Assembly (NCBI RefSeq): GCF_036669915.1
Contig: NC_089315.1
Coordinates: 31,295,386-31,359,385 of the forward strand
Length of the DNA: 64,000 bases
Direction: 5' to 3'
Source of the DNA: Pocillopora verrucosa
Lineage: Eukaryota > Cnidaria > Anthozoa > Scleractinia > Pocilloporidae
Positions 30,204-42,302 of the stretch are shown piece after piece. Position numbers and translations under genes: made by a program. A model generated the notes under the pieces. It had not been told where the DNA came from. It saw only the letters and a program-made list of their open reading frames with translations, and did no database searches. Positions within the stretch are counted from its first letter, which is position 1. Each line of letters starts with the position of its first letter.

Positions 30204-31322
30204 CTATATTACGGTCACAACGTCAAATATCTCGTTGCTTGAAGATGATTCATCTTGAATTTCTCTTGATTTTAAAGAACATATCGTTTCGAGTTCGCCA
30301 TTTCTTTTAAGTCCATTGTGCGTGTGTTTGAAGTCGTCACGGCGATTTTGTGACGAGCTTTCTGAAATGATCTTAAACTCTCTTAGGATGGAACCTCTAA
30401 AGCAGCAACAGAAATACGACAGATATCTGATGTAGCCACGACGAAACTGTTTAGTGATGCTTCCATAAACAAGAGGATTCAGGCAACTGTGAAACACTGT
30501 AAGAACAAGGGAAAATTTAAAAACCACCTTGATGGCAATCGCTTTTTGTTCTTTGTCACCAAAATCCAACAACATCCATCCCACTTGACTGGGTAGCATA
30601 CACACAGCAAATATCATTACGATTATTGCCAGAGTTTTAGTTACTTTAAAGTTTTCTCGCCGTCTTGCCTGGTTCTCCGGGCTTTTGGCAGCCCTGGCAT
30701 TCCGGAAACTACGAGAACATGAGCGGTTCAGATCTAAACCTATTCTGATATATGCTATTGCGATGATCACCAGTGGAAGGATGTACTGAAGAACAAAGAG
30801 TGCAGCTGTATATGCTCGCCTGTGACTCAGACTCGGCCATTTTTCAAGACATTCGAATGGTGGGTAAGGTGTGGTGACAATCATCAATGGAAGAACATTT
30901 GCAAATGACATGATCCACAGCACTATTACCCATAAAACAGCAGACCTGTGGCGAATTTCCTGTTTGAAGGGATGTAAGATCACGTGACACCGATGGATGG
31001 CCATTGAGGTGAGGGTGTAGACACTGACGAAGAACGATGCTGTCATGAGAGGACGAATAAAATGGCAGAAAAATACCGTGACACGAATAGTGTCAAACAT
31101 ATTGTAGATATGCAGCGGGAGAAAGAAGATAAGCATCAAGTCCGACACAGCTAAATTCATGATGAACAAATCGTTGACAGTTTTCTTTGCTCTCTTGGCA
31201 ATGATTACGATTAGCACCAGAAGGTTTCCGATAAGTCCAATAACAAAAGTGGCGATGTAAAAACCCAAGCGCACATTTCTTTCCGTAGGGCTTTGTGTAA
31301 GTTGAGTTGAATTCGCAGACAT
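30204..31322 (-). CDS. Rhodopsin-class orphan GPCR 1
   Basis: Intronless 372-residue seven-transmembrane receptor, plasma membrane, G-protein coupled. N-terminal glycosylation sequon NST at residue 4. Class A landmarks: GN in TM1 (N33), LAVSD in TM2, the ECL1/TM3 cysteine (FFCHF), W in TM4, a CLEKWP motif in ECL2 that supplies the disulphide cysteine, FAVCMLP in TM6, and NPLVY in TM7. The DRY box at the end of TM3 is AIHRC, so the acidic residue is replaced by His while Arg is kept. The tail has a Cys cluster (FCCCF) likely to be palmitoylated. The overall style is that of peptide-type receptors, but no ligand can be named. Related to the receptors at 38057 and 41274. Confidence 0.9.
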   Translation of the reverse strand: MSANSTQLTQSPTERNVRLGFYIATFVIGLIGNLLVLIVIIAKRAKKTVNDLFIMNLAVSDLMLIFFLPLHIYNMFDTIRVTVFFCHFIRPLMTASFFVSVYTLTSMAIHRCHVILHPFKQEIRHRSAVLWVIVLWIMSFANVLPLMIVTTPYPPFECLEKWPSLSHRRAYTAALFVLQYILPLVIIAIAYIRIGLDLNRSCSRSFRNARAAKSPENQARRRENFKVTKTLAIIVMIFAVCMLPSQVGWMLLDFGDKEQKAIAIKVVFKFSLVLTVFHSCLNPLVYGSITKQFRRGYIRYLSYFCCCFRGSILREFKIISESSSQNRRDDFKHTHNGLKRNGELETICSLKSREIQDESSSSNEIFDVVTVI

Positions 31323-34300
31323 TTTGTCTGCTAGACTCTCCTCTTAGTATTGTCGCTTTATATCGAAGATGAAACCAAATCAACGTTTGAATCAGAGACT
31401 ATACACCTGTCTGCTCGCACTAAAGCAAGATGAACAGCTTTTCACTCTTGAAATCTTTCTTGTCTTCAAAATGTCATATCCCTGATCGTCCTACACTACC
31501 TGCAAAGATACCAATCTTTTTCATTATCTTTTCCTGTCTTTAAATACTATGGATATCACTGTCTTGATGTTTCAAAAACATAAACATTGCAAAAATGTAA
31601 TAAATAAGAATTTTGATTACTTTATCGATGGGATGGAGGAAATGGACGATCAGGATGCATGCGTGTGATTTTTTAGAGTTATTTCTTTTTTTAATTATGA
31701 TAGGTGATCATTATCATGATGGTATCAACATAAAAAGGAAACAATATCTATTTTCTATCTTAACGAGTTACTATGCCAACCGGACAACCCACTGTAAACA
31801 TTCCTCAGTGTTTACTGCAGGTGCTGTTGGCTAAGAAATGAGGTAGGTCACCCACATTTTCCACAAATATTTCACAGAAAAAAAAAAAGAAAAGAGTAAC
31901 AGGTTTTTGCGGTGGAGGGAATTTATAATCGAATTTTTTATTAACTCATGCAAGAAATTTTTTAATGAATTACTGCGGGAGGATTGAAACTTTTTCTAGT
32001 CTCTTGACTGGTGTTGATAAACAGAGTGCGAGTTGTTACAAACTGTAAACTTTTACTAACGTTGCCACTTAAATTCCATAAATCTGACTTGTCTAAGACC
32101 TGGCTTTTTCTTCAAGGAAATTCACCACTGACGAGTGACACAAAACTGAATAGTACTCAGAATGGGAGGAGGGTATTTGATCCCTGGATTGATGCTCACC
32201 GTGCATCATGGATACCAATCAGGCAACCTCTAAGGTTTCATTAATAAGACACCAGGTGCATCTCGTAATTTAACTTAGTATATAATTCTGAGCCCTATCT
32301 GTTTGCAATATCTAAACAAAATAATGATTGGAGCATGGTCCTTAATAAATAGTGAATTGTTGAATCTATTTCATATATTACATCACAGTTCTCTCATCCA
32401 TCCTTACTTGATAAAAAAGGAAAGATTTTGTCCAGAAAAAATACGTTTACGAATACGTTATGAGCACTTCACTTTTATGGATCTATCTTTGACGTTAATT
32501 ACGCTATCAAAGCAAATTTGGTGACAACAATTAGCCATCAACACCTAATCGTTTAAGATGTAAAGATGGAGGAAAATATTATGCTAGACTCGGCGGTCAC
32601 CTTGTTAGGCGGTTGTAAATCGTTTAATTGCCCTCGTCTATACATTCTGTTTGTTTCAGCTCCAATGCACCATTTTGCATAAATAGTTGATTGTTATCTC
32701 AGGAGAATCTGTGACTTTTGGGGCAGCGTAACTTGGCGATCGAAACTGGCAAGCTTCATAACTCACCTGAGTAACTGTGATCATCGGAAGAAAATTTGTG
32801 ATTGATGTCATTCACAAACTACGCCTAATTTGAATAACAAGTCTTTTTTTAACGCTATTCGCACCCAAAAAAATTAACAACTGTTTTCAAAAATAAACGG
32901 AAAGACAATTGTAGCCTGGCTTTAGTTATTTAATCGAGACACTTCTTTCAAGAAGTTTTGTTTGTGTAAAGTGCGCAAAGCACAGGAAACTTACAACAAA
33001 GATCCTGTTGATCATTACACGAGTTTCCGCCACCATTTTGCAATCGATCAGAAGAATTTTTTGCGAGGTATCTTGAGCATAGAATTACAAACCTACTTCA
33101 GATCCACAGTGAAGTTGACCATGATCGTGATAACGATGAGTTCGGTCAGTAAAATCAACATTATCCTACAATATCACTACTTATGATAATCACATTTTAA
33201 TTTTTTCATACCAGCGATATTAATTATATAGTACTTCACTAAAAAGGGAATAAAATTTGACACTCTTTCATATCCTTAATACCATTTCTTTTTCCACACA
33301 AAACTTCCGGACTTTTGTCAAAAATATGACTAATAAATGTCTACAGCTTTTACTGCTCCTCAAAGATGACGGAAGCTTTCAATTGATAGCTTTTAAACAG
33401 CTTAGGAAGCACTGAATCTCATACTTGAACTTAAGCTTATCGATCGTGTTTTCCGTCCAAATGAAATTGCAGTATTATAAACTGTATCAAGGAAATACCA
33501 GTCACTCTTAAATTGTTTGTGTTGACAGCGCGGAAATTCGTGACCAGTGTTCCGGTTTTATTAAGATATTTCTCTTTCACTGATCACTTATTCATGCCAA
33601 AAGAAGTATTGATACGCATTGTTTATTAGTCTATGTCTTCACCACCTTACACAAATTCTGTAAGCCTCAGATTGGACATAAGATGACAAGGTTCATTCAA
33701 ATCCGAAACGCTGTGTTGCAGCAGGTCAGTTTATGGTATAAAAGTCCAACAAAAGGAGAGAGTGACTCCCAAATTAGTATGCACACGTGAGCAGCTTTGC
33801 AGCCAAGCAGTAATCATGAATTATTGATGTATTCATCTCAACCCAGCTGCTTGCGTTTTCAGCATAATCCAGCCATCATGATGTTGCTGAGATGAAAAAT
33901 GCAAACTTTCTTTGTTTCACTTTGAGCCTGAATTACCTGTTGTCTGACCTTAGGTCAGATAAACGATTGGAATGATAACTGGCAAAATATGAAAAATAAT
34001 TAAATTGGCTCTCAGGTAGAATTTTGTAACAAACAGTCATTTAAATATCTATTTCGTAGCGACTGATATGTACACCGACCATTTAGGTTTATTACATTGA
34101 ACACAGTTTTAGCCAACAGAAACTGAAGAACCACATTTGCTAAAAAATGCTTGTTCTCTCTTATAAATGAAATTTAACAGGCCAAACGAGTTTCATTCGT
34201 AAGAAAGAAATTACTCGAAAGAGGAACTCGTTAAGTTTTCAAACTCAACTTGTTCCTTTGAAGGGCTGAAGGCGGCAAAAAAGAGTACCTTGCGAGAGGA

Positions 34301-37300
34301 AGCTAACAGTTCTGACGATGAAAAGTCTTATCTATTCAAATGGCAGTTGGAATACTCTCATCCCGACCAGTTTAATGAAAGTTTACGCGCTGAGCTTTTT
34401 CAAACGCTTCTTCACTTTCAATCGATGGCGCCCTCTTTTAATTTTCATCTTGGATTTCATAACTTTCACATGCTGCGAAAAATCAACAAAATACTACAGA
34501 GAAACTGAGAAGTTGACGTTATTTAAAAAAAAAACGGGAAAAATCTTAATAATTGGAATAAACGTGTGTTTTCGTGTTATCTTCATCCTGACTGCGTTCG
34601 GACTTTAATCGTCGCTTTAAAAGTGAAGGGATGAAATAATAGGATCAGGTTAAAACAAGAATACGTTTCTTTCTACCTGTTTGTAATTAATATCTCCGTT
34701 TTCCCCAATGGTTAACTTAATCAAAAGCGTTTAAGCTTTTTATCCGTTTCATGCACAAATACTAAATAATTTACATGGTCGCAATGACTAAATCAGTCTT
34801 TTAAACTAGAAGTTTAGAACTTCTCTAAAACCTAAGGGGAGGTAGTAAGCGAAAGGTAGACGCAATTTCTTAATCCGAAATTAGGCAAATATTTGAATTT
34901 GTTAACGCATTGGGCTCTGTTCCCTGTTCAAAAAATAAATAAATAGGAACTAAGTAAAAAGATAAACCTTTCTACTACCTTTTTGTCGGCTCGAAAATCC
35001 ACGCATATTTACATGCGAAAAACAAAAAGAAGTAAGATCCTTTTATTGACTTAAATACTTGATTCAAATTGTAGTACCCCGCATAAGATGAAAAAATAGT
35101 ATTTATAGGTTATTATCAGCAATAAAAACTTACCTTTTAATTCTAAGAACGAAAAATTTTCCTGGGACCAAAATGAAGCAGCCATTTGCCGGCCATTATG
35201 GCAAATTCACTGTCCATATAAAGTGGTCACTCTCCATGGAATAGGTTGACTATTAACAAACAAATCATACATAGTTTCCTTTAAACATTACCTGAGAATT
35301 CTCTAATACAGCATTAAAGCCAGGAAAAACCAAATAGGAGTAACAGTAATACATCACTTATGTGTTTGTATTGAGAGCGCGAGCGGCATACATAAAAAGC
35401 CAAACCTATTCAGTAATGCTAATGTAATTAATTCAAATAAACGCATCATTGAAAACATTTCAAGAAGTTTTTGTTGACCTTTGTTTATAATTTGCTAACG
35501 AGCATTTTAAATCCAGAGCCACCAGTTTGCATCAAATTGAGTGAATTGTGGCTTCTGAATAAAGCTAACGACTTAAAAACGACGAGCGCAAAGACATCGT
35601 TGGCACCATGCGCGCGTCAGTAAACACAAAATATGACCTCAATTTTATTACCTCTACTTTGTGCCCAAAGTAGCGACAGTGCGGCACCGATCATCGTGTC
35701 AAGCTTCAAAAGCTAAATTCCTGATTATCAATTTTTATAACCACCTGTTATGTGAACTGGGCTTGGTATCAGAGATGCAATCATTATTCTGGCATTTTAT
35801 CGAGAAAAAGTCGTATGAGTTATGTCTCTAATTTAATGGCATGGTCTTCAAGGAAAATACTCATTCTAACATTACGCTTTGGCGTGGCCTCACCATTTGC
35901 TGTTCGATGAAACAGTCGTATATTGTTCATGCATGCGCGTACGCAATGTTTACCTTTCTTTTTGTGGTTTCATGATCTATTGACATTTATCAGAGTAAAT
36001 TATTTGGAAATAAAAAACGTTACAGCAAAAGATGAAAATATTATTACGATCTACATGAAAATATCTGACTTTTAGTCACATCCACTGCTGTTAAGATATA
36101 TTTCTTTTATTTCGGGATGTTGATCTGAACAATTACTCTTTTCTTTTAGGCTTCTTCGACAATTTAGTCAAAGCATTCGCGTCGATCGACGCAACACTCC
36201 TGTAGCAACAAAATAAGTCACATCACTATATGGGGATCCATACCATTGGAATTGTTTAAAGGCAGTTAGCCGCAGAGTCTTTTCTCAAACAACTGAAAAG
36301 ATTCAAGCGACCAGCGACCTTCCATAGTCATCATACACGCTAGAATCAAGTACAACTCTACCGCTGGTTAAAGTGCCTGCTCCTCGATGGTTTGCTAGCT
36401 GTTTTCAAGATAGCTTCGTCAGTTCTAGTCCCGGTCAGAGTTCAGTTCTGATTCTAGATGCAATTGCGATCACATGGACGGTTTAAATTGCCCACGTCAT
36501 TTCACTTATGTTATCGCACAAGCATAGTGTAATCACAACGATCGCCTGTACGCTCAGTGATACTATCACTTGCAAAATAAAGTGCTTACTAGCATTCTAA
36601 AATATATTACCCCACACTTCGATGCCTGATAACCACTTAATATAATTCAATAAAAGAAATGGAGCAAAACAAAATCTCTCAAGGGCATATCCTGGCTAAA
36701 TATTCTTTATTTTGAAATGATCAAGAATTAACTATTCAAGAAAACCAATGTATTAGCAGCTTTAGACCTGCACAGTTCACAGGGAAAGTTACAAATTGGT
36801 GGTTTTTGGAGAGATCTGTCTGCACCATGTCTCTGGAAATGACTGAACAAGCTATGTTGGAAAGCAGTTGAACAGACGTCTTATACAATGTTTTAGGTCA
36901 AGGCATAGTACGTACGTGCCTACAGTTATCAGAGAACAGCTAGTAACCATATGCCGTGTTACATTTGATTTTACCGCATTTCCGTGCGTCAACATGTTTT
37001 ACATGCAATAGTTATTTTTTTTTGCTGCCTAAATAAAACAAACTCAAAAAACAAACATTGCATATCAATATAAAACATTTCACACCTACAAAAATTTCGT
37101 TTCATATTTTAAAACTGGAAAAATATAATTTTCATTTCATTGTAGTTCAGTTGCAACCAATGAAAAAGGTTTTGTTTGTGTCTGTTTTTGTTCGATGTTT
37201 TATTGTTTAATTCAATTTACGGGCAAGCATCAGCATCAGAAAAAAAGGAAACTTAAAAACTGTTGAACAACTTGATGACACACAATGTAAGCAATTGAAT

Positions 37301-38056
37301 ACAAAAAAGGGGGAAAACGTGATTCAAAGTAGCTTCAAATTTTAAAGGTTTTGTTGTATACGTGTGCTTTTGGTCTCGTTGGTTTCTCGTGGAGTGCAAA
37401 TACTATAATTTCCCAGTTAAGTGTTAAGTAGGCAGCCACATTTAGCTGCAAAATGAAATGACCACTCAAACCAAAGCGAGATCGGGTTAAAAAGTTCGAT
37501 TTAATTACTGTGTTCTAAAAGAAACTGATAATTGTTTTTTATATTTTACATTATAATAAACATTTTAAAAGCGAAAATTTTATGTATTTTCTCACCTGAT
37601 ATAATGATGGAAGTTGTACATCTGCATATTTCAGTGGTCGAAAAGCTTTGAAAGCCTATACTTCCTTTTGATTACTATCAGGCCTAGAATCAGTTTACTT
37701 GAAAACTTTCATTACACCGCGATTTGAGCGAGTCTACTGTGATACGGTGAGCATTGTTCTCAACTGATTGTGAGGTGATAAGTATTTAAATAAGAGCTAA
37801 GCCGAACAATTATTATCTGCTAGGAATACAAAGTGAAACCGACTGCCGCCACGAGTCCATATAATTTGCTCGTCGTTTGTGACAGCCAAAGTTCGTAATC
37901 ATTAGGGCTACTTCCGCAGTTCGACTGGATTAAAGTTTCAGGTTTCTGCCCGCAGATCCTTGGATATCGAGGTGATAAAATCACATATGCCAGCAATTAA
38001 ATCTTTACGAACACTACTACAAAGCTAGAGGCTTTGAATAGAACTCCAGCCTGAAT
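31323..38056. other. 6.7-kb gene-free region between GPCR 1 and GPCR 2
   Basis: AT-rich; it separates the divergently transcribed GPCR 1 (minus) and GPCR 2 (plus) and must include both promoters. Open frames are short and featureless. A small perfect-arm palindrome at 33943-33959 is noted under findings. A TATA-like TATTTAAATA lies near 37783, about 270 bases before the GPCR 2 ATG. Confidence 0.45.
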
Positions 38057-39142
38057 ATGAATATCTCATCGGATATTTTTAACAACACACGGGGCACGGC
38101 AGTCGACGAAGCAGCAAGAATGGCTACTCTAACGATCTTTGTTTTGACTTTCTTATTTGGCTCTACAGGAAATCTTCTGGTTCTCCTCGTCGTCGCCAAG
38201 AAGCACACTCGTACTTTAAACGACATTTTTATCATGCATTTGGCGGTTTCTGATTTAAGTTTTATTCTTTTATGTTTACCAGTATTTATCTACATGCAAG
38301 TGTCTGATTTCCTCGGATCGTTAGTGTACTGCAAGATTATCTGGCCTATGATGACTGTATCCTTTTGTGCAGGGATTTTTACCGTGACCTTGATGGCAGT
38401 TCATCGTTGCAAAGCAATCCTTCGCCCTTTCGAGGGAGTACTTGAAAAAAGGCAGCTCTTTTTGTGTTTTTTGGTTATTTGGGTTCTTTCTTTTCTTGTT
38501 GCCCTGCCACTTATCATCGTGGCTAGAGTTGGACCTTCAGGAGGCTGTCTTGAAGATTGGCCTACAAAAGAGCACAAGCGAGGTTACACTGCTGTGCTCG
38601 CCGCGCTCCAATACTTCCTTCCTCTAATCATCATTGCTGTTGCATATGTCATGATTGGGGGAGAACTCTTTTTCTCAAAGCGGCGTAGGTCTTTTACTTC
38701 CCCGCCAAGACCTGCGGAAGAGGCGAGGAAACAAGAAAACAAAAAAATTGCCAAAGTACTTGCAACCATAGTTGTTTCCTTTGCTGTGTGCATGCTTCCC
38801 ACTCACGTAGCCTGGTTGCTGGTCGATTTTGGTGGCAATGGTGGCCGGAAGACAGCAGAAGTTATTTTCAAATTTTCCGACTTATTAGCTGTATTTCACA
38901 GTTGTTTGAACCCTTTAATCTACGGGACAGTAACTCGCCAGTTTCGCCAAGATTACGTTCAATATCTCAAATCTACTCTCGTTTGTCGCTACAAAAGAAT
39001 TCTCCAAGCAAAACCATGTCAACAGCACCAAGCTAGCGAGAGGTTCAATACATGGACAAGAGGTGGACAAACCACAGATCTACTAGAAATGGATTACCGA
39101 GGACCCACTCAATCAACCGCACTGATCCCGCAAATAATATAG
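38057..39142 (+). CDS. Rhodopsin-class orphan GPCR 2
   Basis: Intronless 361-residue seven-transmembrane receptor. Sequons at N2 (NIS) and N9 (NNT). GN in TM1 (STGNLLVLL), LAVSDL in TM2, TM3 ending in AVHRCKAI (DRY replaced by HRC), CLEDWP in ECL2, FAVCMLP in TM6, and NPLIYG in TM7. The third intracellular loop is basic (SKRRRSF). Shares with GPCR 1 the unusual HRC box, the C-L-E-x-W-P loop motif and the QY(I/F)LPL sequence of TM5, so the two are paralogues. Opposite strand to GPCR 1, with a 6.7-kb shared upstream region. Ligand unknown. Confidence 0.9.
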   Translation: MNISSDIFNNTRGTAVDEAARMATLTIFVLTFLFGSTGNLLVLLVVAKKHTRTLNDIFIMHLAVSDLSFILLCLPVFIYMQVSDFLGSLVYCKIIWPMMTVSFCAGIFTVTLMAVHRCKAILRPFEGVLEKRQLFLCFLVIWVLSFLVALPLIIVARVGPSGGCLEDWPTKEHKRGYTAVLAALQYFLPLIIIAVAYVMIGGELFFSKRRRSFTSPPRPAEEARKQENKKIAKVLATIVVSFAVCMLPTHVAWLLVDFGGNGGRKTAEVIFKFSDLLAVFHSCLNPLIYGTVTRQFRQDYVQYLKSTLVCRYKRILQAKPCQQHQASERFNTWTRGGQTTDLLEMDYRGPTQSTALIPQII

Positions 39143-39288
39143 TTTGGCAGCTTCTTTGTTTAAAGTTGGCAAAGATTGCACAACTAGGAACAGCAACGAT
39201 AGCAACAAATTTGATACAAAAACTCCATCTTTGGTTCGCTCTATTGTTCGGTTAAGTTTCGAAGTGAGGCAATGGTTTATTCATGGAT

Positions 39289-39425
39289 ATGGTGATTAAG
39301 AAAGAGAGAGGTCAAGTGACAAAAATGCATCACTGTTAAAATTAATAATAATTAATAATAATTAATGGTGATTAAGAAAGAGAGAGGTCAAGTGACAAAA
39401 ATGCATCACTGTTAAAATTAATAAA
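39289..39425. repeat. Two-copy tandem repeat, 76-bp period
   Basis: A block starting ATGGTGATTAAGAAAGAGAG occurs at 39289 and 39365, near-identical over about 60 bases and joined by ATTAATA repeats. A recent local duplication just after GPCR 2. Confidence 0.9.
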
Positions 39426-40158
39426 GGGTTTGTTCATAACGGTTCTGCTTAAATGAGCATTGAAGGTAAATTTAAAAAAAAAGTCTTATGACCACCTGTG
39501 TTAAGTTGCCAGGACGTTGTAAATTTCTAAAGGCCATCCCCGAAAATGTTTCTTTTTTCCATCAACTTTTCTCTCATGAGGGTGGGTCGGTCGAGCCACA
39601 ATATCAAAAAGAAAAGAGTTCCCAAAGAGAGCGCGAGTTTAGGGAGAACCTGGATGTACGCGTTTTCTTTCTATCTAGGTTTCTGTTTGTCTTTCAACCT
39701 AAACGCACCCGAAATGATATACAAGCTTCAAATTCAGAAATTAAGGAAAACTTTATGATTAGCTTTTGGAAATCACTGAGAATGTGAACTTAGTTTACTA
39801 TCACATACAATAGTTTGCTCTTTTCAAACAGTATATGCGATTTTTTTTCTTTTGCCAAAAAGATCTATCGGGTGAGAATTGGTAAAAGGAATATCTCATT
39901 GGGATGGCCAACGCTACTTCACGCAAATCATTTGTGCGATATACTTGTCAAGTGCACAGGAGGGGAATTTAGGCTTCAAAAGAACAGGCGAATATCATCG
40001 GGAACCTGTTACGCAAAGTGGCTTTGCAACAAGCCACTACCCCAACTTCACAGAAGATTGCATTGGTTCAGAACACAAGGAATCGCAGTGATTTCGTTTG
40101 ACAAAGTGCAAGGCACAGGTTTTAAAGCATGGATCGCGAGTCCGTTCTCTCTCTCTCC

Positions 40159-40179
40159 TTTTTTTTTTTTTTTTTTTTT
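40159..40179 (+). repeat. Poly-T tract of 21
   Basis: Twenty-one T following CT dinucleotides. Could be a reverse-oriented poly(A) tail, but no adjoining retroelement is recognisable. Confidence 0.8.
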
Positions 40180-41273
40180 CGATCCGTTAACGATTCAATG
40201 CGTATTGATGACAATAAACAAAGTTAGAAGGTCCTCTTCATGAGGAAATTCAGAGGTATATTGGTTAAAGTTATGGATTATAATTAGACCTAGGAAGAAA
40301 GGAGCATCTCCATCAGACTTAGTACACCTGCATGCATAAGGGGTCCGTCATTATCTGTCGTCTACAGAGGGTCAGAGGATTTTGGTTGGGTCACATTATA
40401 ATTTACCTGATCCCCATAATAAGCTCTAAAGTATTCTCATGATGTTTCCTCATTGACAGTTACAATTTTCATGATCTCCCTGGTGTTCCTGTGCAAATAC
40501 CAATCTCAAACTATATTGTGGTAATAGTCCTGAGATATCTACAGCAGTATTTTCAATCTAAAGGTTCGTCATTATATTAAGCACTACTGACCTTATTTAA
40601 GTTTACCTTTTATTAGATGTTTCCTAATACGAATAATTAACCGTATCGAAAAACTATCGAACTGCTATCATAATACTTAGATCGATTGAAAGACACCACC
40701 TAATGAGAGGCAAGAGATTATCATGGTATCATGATTATCATCATATTTTTGTTCCCATGTTGTTGTCTTTTCGTATCCCCTTCAAATTTTTTTCGTTTAG
40801 TCTGGAGTGACCGACTCGTGATTTTTTTCGTATTTTTTAATATAAAAGTTCGTTGCCTTTGAACGTTCGACTGTGCTTTCTTTGGTTACAAACGATAATT
40901 GTTTCATGTAGTTATCGACTAATTTATTCTCTCCTTCCAAAAAAGGTTCGATAGGCTTGATTATACATGTTGAGCTTCGGGGAAAATTAAAAATTTGCTG
41001 GAATACATCTCAGTATTATGAAATTTGCATATAATAAAAGAACGGCTTATTCTGTTAACCAAGAGTGTACTTTTTTGATTCAACGGACTTTCCACAAATA
41101 ACTTAGCCAGATCCAAACCATTAAACAGTTACAGCGTGACTTGAGCTTCTATAGATCAATGTGCGGTAAGCTCGCGGAACAGCGAAAAGCCCATGTCAGT
41201 TTGATGAACATCTTCCAACCCGAATTATGAAGAAGTCCGAAGCCCTTTTGCCGGTGTTTTATGTGTTCATGAC

Positions 41274-42302
41274 CTACTCTGACGAAGCAGTCATTTTACT
41301 GGAGGACCGCGGGTCATTTAAGGAAGTCATTTGATCTCCTGGATTGGACATTCTTTCTGCACGTGTTTTCCAGCAATAACAGAAGATACCTTGAAGGTAT
41401 TTAAAGTACTCAGCGCGAAAATGCTTCATGACTGTGCCGTAAACAAGCGGATTTAAACAACTGTGAAAAACAGCGAAAATCTCGGAAATATGGAGAAGCC
41501 TGAAGAGGATTTTTCCCTTTTCCTTGCCATTTTCTCCGAAGTAATAGTAGATAGAGGCCAGATGTTTCGGAAACATACAAATAGCGAATATTATCACAAT
41601 TGTTGCTATGGTCCGCACAACCTGTGCGTTTTCTCGCCGTCGCGTCTGGCTCAGGGCTTTGGGCTGCTTTGAAAACTTACGGTGAAATTTAGATCTATTT
41701 ATGGCCAGCCCAATGCGTATGTAGGCGACTGCTGTTATTGTCAATGGCAAGAGATACTGAACCATTAACATGAAAAATCGAAATACTACGTGAGCTTCCA
41801 CTGAAGGCCAAGCTACGTGGCACATTCCCATTCGATTGACCTCAGCAAAAACCATTCCAGGCAGAATACAAACAAACGACATGATCCACAAACAGAAAAT
41901 CCAGATGTAGACATTTCTTCGACTTATTTCGGAAGTGTAAGGATTAACAATCATCCTGGAGCGATGAATAGCCATAGATGTGATGATTAAGATGCTGGAG
42001 AGATACGAAATTGTGATCAATGGCCATATCAGCTTGCAAAATACTCTCGGTGCTTTAAAGTTTCCTACAGCATGGGCAAAAAACATAGGAAAATATGTCA
42101 GGAGAAGAATTAGATCAGATATTGCAAGATTGCAGATGAAGATGTCATGGCAGGTGCGAGAAGACCTTTTTCTGGCCAAAACTGTAATAACGAAAGAGTT
42201 CCCAAACAACCCAAGGACAAAAATACTCGAGTAAAGAGCTGTCTTCACCTCTGGTGGAATGAAAACTGGATTGGAGGTTGACGAGGTGTTGGTAATATTC
42301 AT
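41274..42302 (-). CDS. Rhodopsin-class orphan GPCR 3
   Basis: Intronless 342-residue receptor. Sequons NIT (N2) and NTS (N5). GN in TM1 (GLFGNSFV), LAISDL in TM2, TM3 ending AIHRSRMI (DRY replaced by HRS), ECL2 CHVAWPS, TM6 FAICMFP, and TM7 NPLVYGTV. Cys-rich tail segment IFCYCWK. The position of every landmark matches GPCRs 1 and 2, and HSCLNPL in TM7 is shared by all three, so this is the third, more diverged paralogue. Ligand unknown. Confidence 0.9.
   Translation of the reverse strand: MNITNTSSTSNPVFIPPEVKTALYSSIFVLGLFGNSFVITVLARKRSSRTCHDIFICNLAISDLILLLTYFPMFFAHAVGNFKAPRVFCKLIWPLITISYLSSILIITSMAIHRSRMIVNPYTSEISRRNVYIWIFCLWIMSFVCILPGMVFAEVNRMGMCHVAWPSVEAHVVFRFFMLMVQYLLPLTITAVAYIRIGLAINRSKFHRKFSKQPKALSQTRRRENAQVVRTIATIVIIFAICMFPKHLASIYYYFGENGKEKGKILFRLLHISEIFAVFHSCLNPLVYGTVMKHFRAEYFKYLQGIFCYCWKTRAERMSNPGDQMTSLNDPRSSSKMTASSE

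Larger units (their letters stand above)
39143..41273. other. Intergenic region between GPCR 2 and GPCR 3
   Basis: 3' region of both convergent receptor genes. It contains the two-copy 76-bp repeat and the T-tract listed separately. An open frame at 39879-40091 was considered and not accepted as a gene. Confidence 0.4.

Noticed and set aside
39879..40091. Possible CUB-like domain (GFATSHYPNFTEDC)
   Set aside because: Only a short local resemblance; the rest of the CUB pattern and the flanking exons are missing.
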